Assembly (NCBI GenBank): GCA_013416455.1
Contig: JACCES010000006.1
Span: forward strand, 1 to 64,000
Source of the DNA: Alcaligenaceae bacterium
Lineage (GTDB): Bacteria > Pseudomonadota > Gammaproteobacteria > Burkholderiales > Burkholderiaceae_B
Direction: 5' to 3'
Length of the DNA stretch: 64,000 nt
The notes beneath the pieces are model-generated. The model did no database searches, was not told the origin of the DNA, and saw nothing but the letters and a program-made list of their open reading frames with translations. Of this stretch, positions 15,985 through 25,569 are shown in pieces. Within the stretch, counting starts at the first letter, position 1; each line of letters opens with the position of its first letter. Made by a program: the position numbers and the translations under genes.

Positions 15985-16800
15985 ATGAGGACCCGCATCA
16001 ATCGCATAAAAGAAAAACGCTCGCGCGGCGAATTGCCGCTGGGCGTGATCATACAGACCGGAAGCCCCGACAATGTGGAAATGGCGGGCGCGAACGATCT
16101 GGACTTCGTCGTGCTCGATACCGAGCATGGCTCCCTGGCGTTCGACCGCGTGGTGGAAATGTTGCGCGCCGCCGATGGCGTTGGAATCACCCCCTTGGTG
16201 CGCGTGCCGGATCAGACCCCGCACCACATATTGCAAGCGCTCGACGCGGGGGCGATGGGAGTGGTCGTGCCCAACGTCAAGACGGCCGAGCAGGCCCGCG
16301 CAATCACCATGGCGGCCAAGTACCTGGGCCAGGACGGATTCGGTGCGCGCGGCTCTTGTCCCAGCACCCGCGCAAACTGGCATCTGTCCCGGGACTGGTC
16401 CGCGTTCGCGCAATGGTCCAATGAGAATACGCAGGTATGGCTGCTGATCGAGGATCTCCTCGGGGTCGAAAACATCGAGGCCATCCTCGACGTGCCCGGT
16501 ATTTCCGCAATCGTGCCCGGGCCCTTCGACCTCGCCCAGGCCATGGGCCACAAGGCCAACATGGAGCATCCCGACGTGGTGGCCGCGCTGCGCAGGATCG
16601 TTGGCGCAGCCAGCAGCCGCGGCATCGACAGTGTGGCGGTTCTCCTTGCCACCGATTCCGAAGGGCTGCGAAAAGAGGCCGCGTTCTGGCGTGAGATGGG
16701 CGTGACAATCTTCTGGATCGGAGGCGACCGCCGCATGATGTCTCTGGCCATGGAGCGGCGTCGTGCCGATGTGGAGCAGAGCCTCCAGGCGTTGCGCTGA
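15985..16800 (+). CDS. HpcH/HpaI-family aldolase
   Basis: A 271-residue class II pyruvate-type aldolase. Markers are LDFVVLDTEHGSLAFD (metal region), the TPLVRVPDQ strand, and GAMGVVVPNVKTAEQAR. Family members cleave or form 4-hydroxy-2-oxo acids with a divalent metal. Last gene of the BKACE operon, so the pathway probably joins beta-keto-acid cleavage with an aldol cleavage. The family glycine/arginine loop reads FGARGSCPSTR. AAGGAG lies 9 bases upstream of the ATG. Confidence 0.9.
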   Translation: MRTRINRIKEKRSRGELPLGVIIQTGSPDNVEMAGANDLDFVVLDTEHGSLAFDRVVEMLRAADGVGITPLVRVPDQTPHHILQALDAGAMGVVVPNVKTAEQARAITMAAKYLGQDGFGARGSCPSTRANWHLSRDWSAFAQWSNENTQVWLLIEDLLGVENIEAILDVPGISAIVPGPFDLAQAMGHKANMEHPDVVAALRRIVGAASSRGIDSVAVLLATDSEGLRKEAAFWREMGVTIFWIGGDRRMMSLAMERRRADVEQSLQALR

Positions 16801-16802
16801 CC

Positions 16803-16813
16803 GGGGGGGGGGG
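16803..16813 (+). repeat. Homopolymeric G tract (11)
   Basis: Eleven consecutive G residues start two bases after the aldolase stop codon. Such tracts can slip, but this one lies between a stop codon and a terminator, so no phase-variable gene is evident. Confidence 0.7.
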
Positions 16814-16849
16814 CACGGCACCCCGGGAACCGGCGCGATCAGGCAAGAA

Positions 16850-16879
16850 AAAGCCCCAACTGATAACAGTTGGGGCTTT
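16850..16879 (-). terminator. Intrinsic terminator of ssrA
   Basis: AAAGCCCCAACTG and CAGTTGGGGCTTT form a 13-bp stem with an ATAA loop. On the minus strand it is followed by TTCTTGCC, giving a usable T-rich end 5 bases beyond the tmRNA CCA. On the plus strand it could also stop the aldolase operon. Confidence 0.85.
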
Positions 16880-16884
16880 GGTAT

Positions 16885-17246
16885 TGGTGGAGCCGGGGGG
16901 AATTGAACCCCCGTCCGCAAGTCCTCTGCAGGCAGTTCTACATGTTTAGTCGATACATTTTGAGTTTTAACCTTGGCGCATGCCTATCGACGGGCCCTGC
17001 CTTGGCGATTCACTGGATTTAAGAAGCTGCCTCGTGACCCGACAGATTCCGATTCTTTGTAGATGACGCTGCTGTGAGTTTCCCCACCCGACCCAAAGAC
17101 AAATCAGTGCAGCGGCTCACCGCTTAAGCGGCCAGAGCGAAACGCTCGTCGTTGGCGTTTATAGTTTTCCAGTGGATTTACGAGCTTACTGGTGCTCGAC
17201 ATGCCCTACTCTGTTTCGCGACCCACGTCGAAGCCGGATCGGCCCC
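16885..17246 (-). ncRNA. ssrA: Transfer-messenger RNA (tmRNA)
   Basis: The 5' end GGGGCCG (17246-17240) pairs with CGGCTCC just before the encoded 3' ACCA at 16885-16888, forming the tRNA-like acceptor stem. The T-arm sequence GGGTTCAATTCC is present. The tag reading frame at 17156-17124 encodes ANDERFALAA followed by TAA, the type of tag known from Bordetella-like betaproteobacteria. tmRNA with SmpB rescues stalled ribosomes and marks the nascent peptide for proteolysis. Length is 362 nt, as usual. Confidence 0.97.
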
Positions 17247-17263
17247 CATGTGAAATCAAAGTA

Positions 17264-17269
17264 ATTATA
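17264..17269 (-). promoter_or_regulatory. -10 element of the ssrA promoter
   Basis: A perfect TATAAT on the minus strand lies 18 bases before the mature tmRNA 5' end, leaving room for a short leader removed by RNase P. The -35 region is poor (TATGAA at 17-bp spacing). Confidence 0.6.
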
Positions 17270-17556
17270 TGACATTCCACGGTTTTTTCATAGAGTGCCA
17301 CAGGTGGTAAAATTTTGCCCCTGTCGCGGCACATGCCTGTATGCCGCTTCGTTCGGCTTGCGGTCCGCATGCCGCCCGGGCCGGAAAATTCCTGGACAAC
17401 GGGTTGGACTCGTTCGTTCAGGCGAAGTTCCCCTGAATGGCGGCGAGAGGTCACGGCCCGCGGGCCGCCGCCCATCCATGCATGGATCCGGGTGACGGGG
17501 CTGGCGTTAAGGCGCGTGGTCAACCCGGGCGCAAGCCTGTTTTCTGGAGTTTCCTC

Positions 17557-18807
17557 ATGCCCGGTGCCGCAAGTCGGAATCCGCTGGTTCGTTTCGTCAG
17601 CAGTGGCAGCATCGTTGTACAGATCCTGATCGGTCTGGCCGTCGGCACCGCTGTCGGCCTGGCCCTGCCCGACAGCGGCAGGGCGGTGGGTGTGCTCGGT
17701 GATCTTTTCATCGGCGCGCTCAAGGCGGTGGCTCCCGTACTGGTCCTCGTGCTGGTGGCGGCTTCCATTTCCAATAAGAAAAGCACCGAGACGACGCATA
17801 TCCGCCCCATACTTCTTTTGTATCTGCTGGGTACCTTCGCGGCCGCGCTGGTGGCGGTGATCGCCAGTTTCGCATGGCCCAGCGTTCTACAGCTGAAGGC
17901 GGTGGAAAGCACCCTGAATCCGCCCGAGTCCGTGATCGAGGTGCTGCGCACCCTCATCATGAGCGCGGTGGACAATCCGGTATCCGCGATCATGAATGCC
18001 AATTACATCGGGATCCTGGTGTGGGCCGTGGCCCTGGGCCTGGCGCTGCGCTCGGCGCATGGGGCGACCAAGAACGTGATGGCGGATCTGTCCCTGAGCA
18101 TTTCGTATATCGTCCAGTGGGTCATCCGGCTGGCGCCCGTCGGGATATTCGGCCTGGTTGCCGCGATCGTGGCGGACAGCGGGCTGGATGCGCTGCTGGG
18201 CTATGCCCGATTGCTGATGGTGCTGGTAGGCTGCATGCTGTTCATTGCGCTGGTGGTCAATCCGCTCATTGTCTTCATCAGGCTGCGGCACAATCCGTAT
18301 CCGCTGGTATTCACGTGCCTGCGCGAAAGCGCGGTGACCGCCTTCTTCACACGCAGTTCGGCCGCCAATATTCCGGTGAACATGCGTCTGTGCAAACGGC
18401 TGGGGCTGCATGAGGAAACCTATTCGGTATCCATCCCCCTGGGGGCGACCATCAACATGGCGGGCGCCGCCGTTACCATTACCGTGCTGACCCTGGCCGC
18501 CGTCAATACTCTGGGCATATCGGTGGACCTGCCCACGGCGCTGCTGCTGAGCGTACTGGCCACGGTGTGTGCCTGCGGGGCGGCGGGGGTGGCGGGGGGC
18601 TCGTTGCTGCTCATTCCGCTGGCTTGCAGCCTGTTCGGAATTTCCAACGACGTTGCCATGCAGGTGGTGGGGGTCGGTTTCGTGATCGGCGTGCTGCAGG
18701 ATTCCACTGAAACCGCCCTGAATTCGTCCACCGATGTATTGTTCACGGCCGCGGGTTCGTATCAGGCGGGCGATCCGCCCCCGCGCATGCTGAACAGTGT
18801 GGATTGA
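17557..18807 (+). CDS. sstT: Serine/threonine:sodium symporter SstT
   Basis: A 416-residue dicarboxylate/amino acid:cation symporter (DAACS) family protein with about eight membrane spans and two re-entrant hairpins. Hallmarks are [16 protein letters not shown] (serine-rich hairpin), [15 protein letters not shown] and a second hairpin [13 protein letters not shown], as in SstT. It imports serine and threonine with Na+. The ATG at 17557 has GGAG 8 bases upstream; the frame's upstream ATG at 17437 adds an Arg/Pro-rich stretch without family support. It converges on gph, with only 7 bases between the stop codons. Confidence 0.93.
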   Translation: MPGAASRNPLVRFVSSGSIVVQILIGLAVGTAVGLALPDSGRAVGVLGDLFIGALKAVAPVLVLVLVAASISNKKSTETTHIRPILLLYLLGTFAAALVAVIASFAWPSVLQLKAVESTLNPPESVIEVLRTLIMSAVDNPVSAIMNANYIGILVWAVALGLALRSAHGATKNVMADLSLSISYIVQWVIRLAPVGIFGLVAAIVADSGLDALLGYARLLMVLVGCMLFIALVVNPLIVFIRLRHNPYPLVFTCLRESAVTAFFTRSSAANIPVNMRLCKRLGLHEETYSVSIPLGATINMAGAAVTITVLTLAAVNTLGISVDLPTALLLSVLATVCACGAAGVAGGSLLLIPLACSLFGISNDVAMQVVGVGFVIGVLQDSTETALNSSTDVLFTAAGSYQAGDPPPRMLNSVD

Positions 18808-18814
18808 CCCAGGC

Positions 18815-19480
18815 TCAGCCCCGGGCCCAGTCTTCGATGAGACCCCACAGGTTTTCGGGCTGCCGCGCAATCGCGGTGGCTTCCCACGCGTGCAGGGTGG
18901 TGTCGGCCCCGCAATAGCCGTAGGCGGCCACCACGGTTGCCATGCCGGCGGCGCGGCCCGCCACGATGTCGCGCTGATCGTCGCCGATGTAAATGGCGTC
19001 TTGCGGCGCGAAGCCGGTCTTTTCCGCCGCATGCAGCAGTGGCGCGGGGTGGGGCTTGGGATGCGGCGTGGTGTCGCCGCCCACGGTGATGGCGCAGTGG
19101 CGGTACAGGCCCAGATGAACCACCAGCGGCACGGCCAGATATTCCACCTTGTTGGTGACGATGCCCCAGGTGTAGCCGTTTTCACGCAGCCCGGCCAGCA
19201 ATTCCTTGATGCCGGGAAAGAGGGTGGTGCGATGGGTCATGCCCTGTTCGTATTCGGTCAGGAACTCGTCGCGGGCCGTATCGTATTCGGGATGATCGGG
19301 GTCCATGCCGAGCCCGGCCTTCAGCAGGCCGCGAGCACCGTGTGAAGCATAGCTCCGGTATTTTTCCAGCGGCAGCTCGGGCAGCCCCCGCCGCGCCCGC
19401 AGCACGTTGATGGCGGCGCCCAGATCGGGCGCGGTGTCGGCCAGGGTGCCGTCGAAGTCGAACAGTACGAGCTTGTTCAT
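18815..19480 (-). CDS. gph: Phosphoglycolate phosphatase-like HAD hydrolase
   Basis: A 221-residue HAD-superfamily phosphatase. Motif I is FDFDGTLADTAPDL at residues 7-20, motif II is the VTNK stretch, and motif III/IV ends GDDQRDIVAGRAAGM. The cap domain is of the small helical type. Gph dephosphorylates 2-phosphoglycolate made during DNA repair or oxygenase chemistry. It follows ubiG with a 2-base gap on the minus strand, the common ubiG-gph pairing. Substrate specificity within the Gph/PGP group is inferred from synteny. Confidence 0.88.
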   Translation of the reverse strand: MNKLVLFDFDGTLADTAPDLGAAINVLRARRGLPELPLEKYRSYASHGARGLLKAGLGMDPDHPEYDTARDEFLTEYEQGMTHRTTLFPGIKELLAGLRENGYTWGIVTNKVEYLAVPLVVHLGLYRHCAITVGGDTTPHPKPHPAPLLHAAEKTGFAPQDAIYIGDDQRDIVAGRAAGMATVVAAYGYCGADTTLHAWEATAIARQPENLWGLIEDWARG

Positions 19481-19482
19481 CG

Positions 19483-20217
19483 TCAGTTTGTCTCCTTGCG
19501 CGCGACGAGCAGATAGTTCACCGATGTATCGTCCGATAGTGAATATGTCCGGGTGATGGGATTGTATTCAAGGCCGGCAAAGGCGTGGGCCGACAGGCCC
19601 GAGTTGCGGACCGCGGCAGCGAGCTCGCTGGGCTTGATGAAGCTTTCGAAATTATGGGTGCCGCGCGGCAGCAGCCGCAGCATGTATTCCGCGCCTATGA
19701 TGGCGAACAGGAAGGACTTGAGGTTGCGGTTGAGGGTCGAGAAGAAGATCCAGCCGCCCGGCTTCGCCAATGTGGCGCAGGCCTGGACGGTGGAGCCCGG
19801 GTCGGGCACGTGTTCCAGCATTTCCATGCAGGTCACGATATCGAATTCGCCGGGATGGCGCGCCGCCATGTCTTCAGCGCTGATGAGCTGGTAGTCGACC
19901 TTGACGCCGGACTCCAGGCCATGCAGGCGCGCGACTTTCAGGGATTTATCGGCCAGGTCGATGCCGGTGACGGCGGCGCCTTCCTGCGCCATGCTTTCGG
20001 AAAGAATGCCGCCGCCGCAGCCGACATCGAGCACTTTCCGGCCGGCCAGCGAGCCGGCGTACTGGCGGATCCAGCCCAGCCGCAGCGGATTGATGGCATG
20101 CAGGGGCTTGAACTCGCTTTCCGGGTCCCACCAGCGCGAGGCCAGGGCGCTGAATTTGTCGAGTTCGGCCTGGTCGGCATTGGGTGTTTGATCGGGCTTC
20201 TGCGCGGTGATGTTCAT
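19483..20217 (-). CDS. ubiG: Ubiquinone biosynthesis O-methyltransferase UbiG
   Basis: A 244-residue SAM-dependent methyltransferase. It starts with a typical UbiG N-terminus ([20 protein letters not shown]), has motif [14 protein letters not shown] at about residues 64-76 and the family stretch [17 protein letters not shown]. It catalyses both O-methylation steps of ubiquinone synthesis. The start is the ATG at 20217; the open frame continues upstream without family similarity. It is followed directly by gph. Confidence 0.95.
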   Translation of the reverse strand: MNITAQKPDQTPNADQAELDKFSALASRWWDPESEFKPLHAINPLRLGWIRQYAGSLAGRKVLDVGCGGGILSESMAQEGAAVTGIDLADKSLKVARLHGLESGVKVDYQLISAEDMAARHPGEFDIVTCMEMLEHVPDPGSTVQACATLAKPGGWIFFSTLNRNLKSFLFAIIGAEYMLRLLPRGTHNFESFIKPSELAAAVRNSGLSAHAFAGLEYNPITRTYSLSDDTSVNYLLVARKETN

Positions 20218-20421
20218 ATCGTTGCCTTTGACCACGAGCCTGCATGCAAGCGTCGTCTTCAGGATGAGCGACGGGCAGGGGACAGTGGTGGACTGTTCCG
20301 TGTCCGGCGGTTCCGGGCGGCGTGCAGGCCGCGGGACGGACGTGCGAGGCGGTTCAGTAACGGGGAGCCCTTCATTACAAGAGCCGCCGCGCCGGTTCTG
20401 CCGGCCCGGGCCCACAAATGG

Positions 20422-20450
20422 ATAAGGGCCCCGTATTACGGAGCCCTTAT
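20422..20450. terminator. Strong hairpin between ompA and ubiG
   Basis: ATAAGGGC at 20422-20429 pairs with GCCCTTAT at 20443-20450, and the inner CCGT pairs with ACGG, leaving a 3-base loop and one mismatch. Neither side has a long T-run, so it may be an RNA-stability or attenuation structure rather than a terminator. Confidence 0.4.
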
Positions 20451-20582
20451 TGTAGTCGTGAATGCCGCAATCGGTCGTGGCGGGGTCACGATCCCGAATC
20501 TGTGTCTTGTACTTCAGGACAGAGCCGGATGGTGCGGCCCCGATAGCGGATTGACGACCTGCCCGCGAGGAAAGCGGTGAAG

Positions 20583-20607
20583 CTCCGGCCACGGTGGGCG
20601 GCCGGAG
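20583..20607 (-). terminator. Hairpin downstream of ompA
   Basis: CTCCGGCC (20583-20590) pairs with GGCCGGAG (20600-20607) around a 9-base loop, 12 bases after the ompA stop codon. The following minus-strand sequence CTTCAC is poor in T, so termination may be incomplete. Confidence 0.5.
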
Positions 20608-20618
20608 TTCATCACGAA

Positions 20619-21203
20619 TTACCTGCGTGTACCGACGATCTCGATTTCCACGCGGCGGTTCTGTGCGCGGCCTTCGCGGGTGGCGTTGGAAGCGATCGGG
20701 CTGGTTTCGCCCTTGCCTTCGGTGTAGATGCGGTCGGAGGCGATGCCCTTGCTGACCAGGTAGTTCTTCACGGAATTGGCCCGGCGCTCGGACAGGCCCT
20801 GGTTGTACTGCTCGCTACCGATGGAGTCGGTGTGGCCCACGGCGATGAGGGTTTCGAGGTTCAGGGTTTCGACTTGACCAGCAACTTGGTCAAGAACCTG
20901 ACGGCCTTCGGGCTTCAGAGTGTCTTTGTCGAAGTCGAAGAAGGTGTCTGCGTTGAGAACGACCTTGGTGGCGGTGGGAGCTACGACCGGAGGCTGGGCG
21001 GCGGCAACGGGCACGCCGTCGCAGCCGGGCACGCCGGTGGCGGGTGTCCAGAAAGCGTTACGCCAGCACAGTTCGTTGGTTCCGTTCATCCAAACGTCGC
21101 CAAACGGGTTGCGCCAGTTGTCGACGGTCTGTGCGGAGACTGCGCCGGTAGCCGTAGCGGCAGCGATAGCGAGTGCCAATGCGATTTTGGAGGGTTTGTT
21201 CAT
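20619..21203 (-). CDS. ompA: OmpA-family outer membrane protein
   Basis: A 194-residue protein with a signal peptide ([24 protein letters not shown], cleaved before QTVDNW) and a C-terminal OmpA peptidoglycan-binding domain (about residues 80-190). Markers are [32 protein letters not shown] and the terminal [10 protein letters not shown]. The N-terminal part is short and contains a Cys pair rather than an eight-stranded barrel, as in the Bordetella-type OmpA. GAGGAG lies just before the ATG. It is divergent from gyrA. Confidence 0.93.
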   Translation of the reverse strand: MNKPSKIALALAIAAATATGAVSAQTVDNWRNPFGDVWMNGTNELCWRNAFWTPATGVPGCDGVPVAAAQPPVVAPTATKVVLNADTFFDFDKDTLKPEGRQVLDQVAGQVETLNLETLIAVGHTDSIGSEQYNQGLSERRANSVKNYLVSKGIASDRIYTEGKGETSPIASNATREGRAQNRRVEIEIVGTRR

Positions 21204-21595
21204 GTTTCTCCTCGTTTGAGCTTAATGCTGGTAAGTGACCGCAGCGAACCCCCGCCGCATATCAAGAAAACGGAGCCAGTATAGCAACGCGATGAGTGAT
21301 CAAAGAATTGCGCTGGGTTTCATGCGTGTTAGGCCGAATCTTACGGCATTTCGCATGCCTTGTTTCAGCCTGGCCGGGGGAACCCCGCGATATGGACGGA
21401 ATTATCCGGGAAGATTGGTTTAGTTGTTGGTTTTAGGCAACAAGAGAAAAGCCGCGCAAAGGTTCCGCAAAACGGATCGGACTCATGCGGGCCGGGGACC
21501 CGCTGCCGCGGGGCAGAGGCCCGTAGGTGCTAGAATCTACTATTCGCCCGCGTGCGGCCGTTTTCACGTTTTCAAGAGAAAGAGACTCAAGCTCC
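21204..21595. other. ompA-gyrA divergent intergenic region
   Basis: This 392-base region has no gene. For ompA a -10 hexamer TATACT is visible on the minus strand at 21279-21284, with an imperfect -35. For gyrA a TAGAAT hexamer lies at 21531-21536, 60 bases before the ATG, without a clear -35. The rest shows no structure that I can interpret. Confidence 0.5.
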
Positions 21596-24352
21596 ATGGA
21601 TTCCTTCGCCAAGGAAACGCTTCCGATATCGCTCGAAGAGGAAATGCGGCGCAGTTACCTCGATTACGCCATGAGCGTAATCGTGGGGCGTGCCTTGCCC
21701 GACGTCCGGGACGGCCTCAAGCCCGTGCATCGGCGCGTGCTCTTCGCCATGCACGAACTGAACAACGATTGGAACCGGCCGTACAAGAAGTCGGCGCGCA
21801 TCGTCGGTGACGTCATCGGTAAATATCACCCGCATGGCGACTCCGCCGTCTACGAGACCATCGTCCGCATGGCCCAGGACTTCTCGCTGCGCTACATGTT
21901 GGTGGACGGGCAGGGCAACTTCGGCTCGGTCGACGGCGACAGCGCCGCGGCCATGCGGTACACCGAGGTCCGCCTGGCAAAGATCGCGCACGAACTGCTG
22001 GCAGACATCGACCAGGAAACGGTCGACTTCGGTCCCAACTACGATGGCAGCGAGCACGAACCGCTGCTGCTGCCTTCGCGCCTGCCCAATCTGCTGGTCA
22101 ACGGCAGCTCCGGCATTGCGGTGGGCATGGCCACCAACATTCCGCCCCACAACCTGGCGGAAGTGGTCGATGGCTGTTTGTTCTGCCTGCGCAATCCGGA
22201 ATGCACCATCGACGAACTGATGGAAGTCATTCCGGCGCCCGACTTCCCTACGGGCGGCATCATCTATGGCATGTCGGGCGTGCGCGAAGGCTATCGCACG
22301 GGCCGTGGCCGGGTGGTCATGCGGGCCACGACCCACTTTGAAGACATCGACCGCGGCAGCCGCCAGGCCATCGTGGTGGATTCCCTTCCTTATCAGGTCA
22401 ACAAGAAGACGCTGCAGGAAAAGATCGCGGAACTCGTCAACGAGAAGCGCATCGAGGGGATCTCCGATATCCGCGATGAATCCGACAAGGACGGCATGCG
22501 GCTCGTCATCGAGCTCAAGCGCGGCGAAGTGCCCGAAGTCGTTCTCAACAATCTATATAAGAATACCCAGCTTCAGGATACCTTCGGCATGAACCTGGTG
22601 GCGCTGGTCGATGGCCAGCCCCGCCTGCTGAATCTCAAGCAGATGGTCGTCCACTTCCTGTCGCACCGGCGCGAAGTGGTCACCCGCCGCACGGTGTTCC
22701 AGCTTCGCAAGGCCCGCGAGCGCGGCCACGTGCTGGAAGGCCTGGCGGTGGCGCTGGCCAATATCGACGACTTCATCGCGATCATCCGGGCCGCGCCCAC
22801 GCCGCCGGTGGCGCGCCAGGAACTGATGGCGCGCCGCTGGGATTCTTCCCTGGTGCGCGAAATGCTGCAGCGGGCCGACGAGGGCGGTACCGTGGGCGGG
22901 CGCGCCGCCTACCGGCCCGACTCCCTGTCGGCCGAGTTCGGCCTGCAGGAAGACGGCCTGTACCGCCTCAGCGAAGTGCAGGCCCAGGAAATCCTGAACA
23001 TGCGCCTGCAGCGCCTTACAGGTCTGGAGCAGGACAAGATCGTCGGCGAATACCGCGACATCATGGCCACCATCGCCGATCTGCTGGACATTCTTGCCCG
23101 CCCGGAGCGCATCACGCAGATCATCGTCGACGAGCTCCAGGCGCTCAAGGCCGAATACTCCGTGGGCGCCAAGGATGTGCGCCGCTCCGAGATCGAGCAC
23201 AACGCCGCCGAGATCGATACCGAAGACCTGATTACGCCCATGGACATGGTCGTGACCCTTTCGCACACCGGCTATATAAAGAGCCAGCCGCTGTCCGAAT
23301 ACCGGTCCCAGCGCCGGGGCGGGCGCGGCAAGCAGGCCACCGCCATGAAGGAAGACGACTGGATCGACCAGCTCTTCATCGCCAATACCCATGACTTCCT
23401 GCTGTGCTTTTCCGACCGGGGGCGCGTCTATTGGCTGAAGGTCTGGGAAGTGCCCTCGGGTTCGAGGAATTCCCGTGGCCGGCCCATCGTCAACATGTTC
23501 CCGCTGGCCGACGGCGAAAAAATCACCGTGGTGCTGAGTGTCAAGGAATTCAGCGACGAGCAGTTCGTCTTCATGGCGACTTCGCGTGGCGTGGTCAAGA
23601 AAACGCCGCTTTCCGACTTCTCCAATCCGCGCAAGGCCGGCATCATCGCCGTGGCGCTCGACGAGGGTGATTTCCTCATCGGCGCCGATCTCACCGACGG
23701 CGAGCATGACGTCATGCTGTTTTCCGACGCCGGCAAGGCCGTGCGCTTCGACGAAAACGACGTGCGGCCCATGGGCAGGCCGGCGCGCGGCGTGCGCGGC
23801 ATGACGCTGGAAGACGGCCAGTCGGTGATTGCCCTGCTGGTCGCGGGCGACGAGTCGCAGACGGTGCTCACGGCAACCGAGAACGGCTTCGGCAAGCGCA
23901 CTCCCATTGTTGAATACACCCGCCATGGCCGGGGCACCAAGGGCATGATCGCCATCCAGACTTCGACGCGCAACGGCAAGGTGGTCGGTGCGGTGCTGGT
24001 CGAGCCCGATGACGAGATCATGCTCATCACGACCGGCGGCGTGCTGGTGCGCACCCGCGTATCCGAAATACGCGAAATGGGCCGTGCCACGCAGGGTGTG
24101 ACGCTCATCAGCGTGGATGACGGCAGCATGCTTTCGGGCGTGCGCCGCGTCGTCGAAAGCGACATCGACGACGAGCCCGACGAAATCCAGGTGATTGCTG
24201 AAACGCCGGGTGGCGAATTCACGCCGGATGCCGGGGCCGATGATGTGTCGGTCGATTTCGAGTCCGGTGGTGTCAATGGGGTGGTGCGGGAAGACGATGA
24301 CACAGGTGCCGCGGGCGGCGACGCCAACGATGAATCGGGAGACGAGGAATGA
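21596..24352 (+). CDS. gyrA: DNA gyrase subunit A
   Basis: A 918-residue protein. The N-terminal breakage-reunion domain has the active tyrosine Y122 in RYTEVRLAK. The quinolone region reads GDSAVYE at 81-87, so S83 is intact and position 87 is Glu instead of the E. coli Asp. The C-terminal beta-pinwheel carries the GyrA box QRRGGRGK. An acidic C-terminal tail ([18 protein letters not shown]) is present, as in many gyrases. The start at 21596 matches the family N-terminus MDSFAKE; 23 upstream codons in frame lack similarity. It opens the gyrA-serC-pheA-tyrA-aroA-cmk-rpsA supraoperon. Confidence 0.98.
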   Translation: MDSFAKETLPISLEEEMRRSYLDYAMSVIVGRALPDVRDGLKPVHRRVLFAMHELNNDWNRPYKKSARIVGDVIGKYHPHGDSAVYETIVRMAQDFSLRYMLVDGQGNFGSVDGDSAAAMRYTEVRLAKIAHELLADIDQETVDFGPNYDGSEHEPLLLPSRLPNLLVNGSSGIAVGMATNIPPHNLAEVVDGCLFCLRNPECTIDELMEVIPAPDFPTGGIIYGMSGVREGYRTGRGRVVMRATTHFEDIDRGSRQAIVVDSLPYQVNKKTLQEKIAELVNEKRIEGISDIRDESDKDGMRLVIELKRGEVPEVVLNNLYKNTQLQDTFGMNLVALVDGQPRLLNLKQMVVHFLSHRREVVTRRTVFQLRKARERGHVLEGLAVALANIDDFIAIIRAAPTPPVARQELMARRWDSSLVREMLQRADEGGTVGGRAAYRPDSLSAEFGLQEDGLYRLSEVQAQEILNMRLQRLTGLEQDKIVGEYRDIMATIADLLDILARPERITQIIVDELQALKAEYSVGAKDVRRSEIEHNAAEIDTEDLITPMDMVVTLSHTGYIKSQPLSEYRSQRRGGRGKQATAMKEDDWIDQLFIANTHDFLLCFSDRGRVYWLKVWEVPSGSRNSRGRPIVNMFPLADGEKITVVLSVKEFSDEQFVFMATSRGVVKKTPLSDFSNPRKAGIIAVALDEGDFLIGADLTDGEHDVMLFSDAGKAVRFDENDVRPMGRPARGVRGMTLEDGQSVIALLVAGDESQTVLTATENGFGKRTPIVEYTRHGRGTKGMIAIQTSTRNGKVVGAVLVEPDDEIMLITTGGVLVRTRVSEIREMGRATQGVTLISVDDGSMLSGVRRVVESDIDDEPDEIQVIAETPGGEFTPDAGADDVSVDFESGGVNGVVREDDDTGAAGGDANDESGDEE

Positions 24353-25569
24353 CCACGGTGCCGGGCGAACGGCCCGTTTTTCAGGGTGAAAACAGACAGG
24401 GCCGGCCGCTCGCGCAGCCTGCGGCTGGCATGAACGAGGGCGGACGCCCCTGGAATTTTTCGGCCGGGCCTTCCGCTTTGCCCCTGGAAGTCCTCGAACA
24501 GGCCGCCAGGGAAATGACGGATTGGCGCGGCAGCGGCATGTCGGTCATGGAAATGAGCCACCGGGGCAGGCATTTCACCAGCATCCGTGACGAGGCGCTG
24601 GCCGACCTGCGCGAGCTGCTGGCCGTGCCCGACGAATTCGAGATCCTCTTCATGCAGGGCGGAGCGACGGCCGAGAACGCCATCGTTCCGATGAACCTCA
24701 TCGGTCGCAACGGCGCGGGCAAGGCCGACTACATCCTGTCCGGGTCCTGGTCCGTCAAATCCCACGCGGAAGCGCGCCGTTACGGCGATATCGCGCTGGC
24801 CGCCAGCAGCGGCGACGCGGCGGTGATCGACGGCGCCCGGCAGGCTCCCTGGACATGGTTTCCTTCGCCGGACACCTGGAAAATCCGGCCCGACGCGGCC
24901 TATCTGCATCTGTGCGGCAACGAGACCATAGGCGGCGTGGAGTTCGCGCAATGGCCTTCGCTGGCGGATCTCGGCGCGCCCGGCGTGCCGCTGGTGGTGG
25001 ACGTTTCTTCCCACTTCCTGTCCAGGCCCATCGATTTCACCGGCGTCGGCATGGTCTATGCCGGGGCCCAGAAGAACGCCGGCCCGGCCGGGGTCACGGT
25101 GGTGATCGTGCGCAAGGACCTGATCGGCCATGCGCTGCCCATCTGTCCCTCGGCCTTCGATTACGCCAAAGTGGCGGAGGCGGGGTCCATGTTCAATACG
25201 CCGCCCACCTATGCCATCTATATTGCCGGCCTGGTCTTCAAGTGGCTCAAGCGCAAGGGTGGCGTTGCCGCCATTGAAGCCGAAAACATCCGCAAGGCGC
25301 AGGCCCTCTACGCGTTTCTGGATACGTCCGGGTTCTATCTGAGCACGGTGCACAAGCCCGTGCGCTCTCGCATGAACGCGCCGTTTTTCCTGCGCGACGA
25401 ATCCCTGAACGCGGAATTCCTCGCTCAGGCGGATGCGCGCGGGCTGACCCAGCTCAAGGGCCACAAGAGCGTCGGCGGCATGCGCGCTTCCATCTATAAC
25501 GCCGTGCCTTTCGAAGGCGTGCAGGCATTGATCACCTTCATGCAGGAATTCGAACGACAATATGGATAA
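24349..25569 (+). CDS. serC: Phosphoserine aminotransferase
   Basis: The family domain begins with [20 protein letters not shown], the SerC signature, and includes the PLP-lysine region [13 protein letters not shown]. The enzyme makes 3-phosphoserine for serine synthesis and 4-phosphohydroxythreonine for PLP synthesis. The ATG at 24349 overlaps the gyrA stop (ATGA) with GGGAGACGAGGA just upstream and gives 406 residues. A second ATG at 24430 gives 379 residues, closer to the family length of about 360, but has no Shine-Dalgarno. The first 27 residues would be an unusual Gln/Arg/Pro-rich extension. The start is therefore uncertain. Confidence 0.95.
   Translation: MTTVPGERPVFQGENRQGRPLAQPAAGMNEGGRPWNFSAGPSALPLEVLEQAAREMTDWRGSGMSVMEMSHRGRHFTSIRDEALADLRELLAVPDEFEILFMQGGATAENAIVPMNLIGRNGAGKADYILSGSWSVKSHAEARRYGDIALAASSGDAAVIDGARQAPWTWFPSPDTWKIRPDAAYLHLCGNETIGGVEFAQWPSLADLGAPGVPLVVDVSSHFLSRPIDFTGVGMVYAGAQKNAGPAGVTVVIVRKDLIGHALPICPSAFDYAKVAEAGSMFNTPPTYAIYIAGLVFKWLKRKGGVAAIEAENIRKAQALYAFLDTSGFYLSTVHKPVRSRMNAPFFLRDESLNAEFLAQADARGLTQLKGHKSVGGMRASIYNAVPFEGVQALITFMQEFERQYG

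Larger units (their letters stand above)
20218..20618. other. ubiG-ompA intergenic region with two hairpins
   Basis: No gene is visible in these 401 bases. It contains two strong inverted repeats (20422-20450 and 20583-20607), listed separately, and must hold the ubiG promoter. A long open frame on the minus strand is an N-terminal read-through of ubiG with no family similarity. Confidence 0.5.

Noticed and set aside
17437..17556. N-terminal extension of sstT
   Set aside because: Arg/Pro-rich stretch without similarity; the ATG at 17557 has a good ribosome site and family length.
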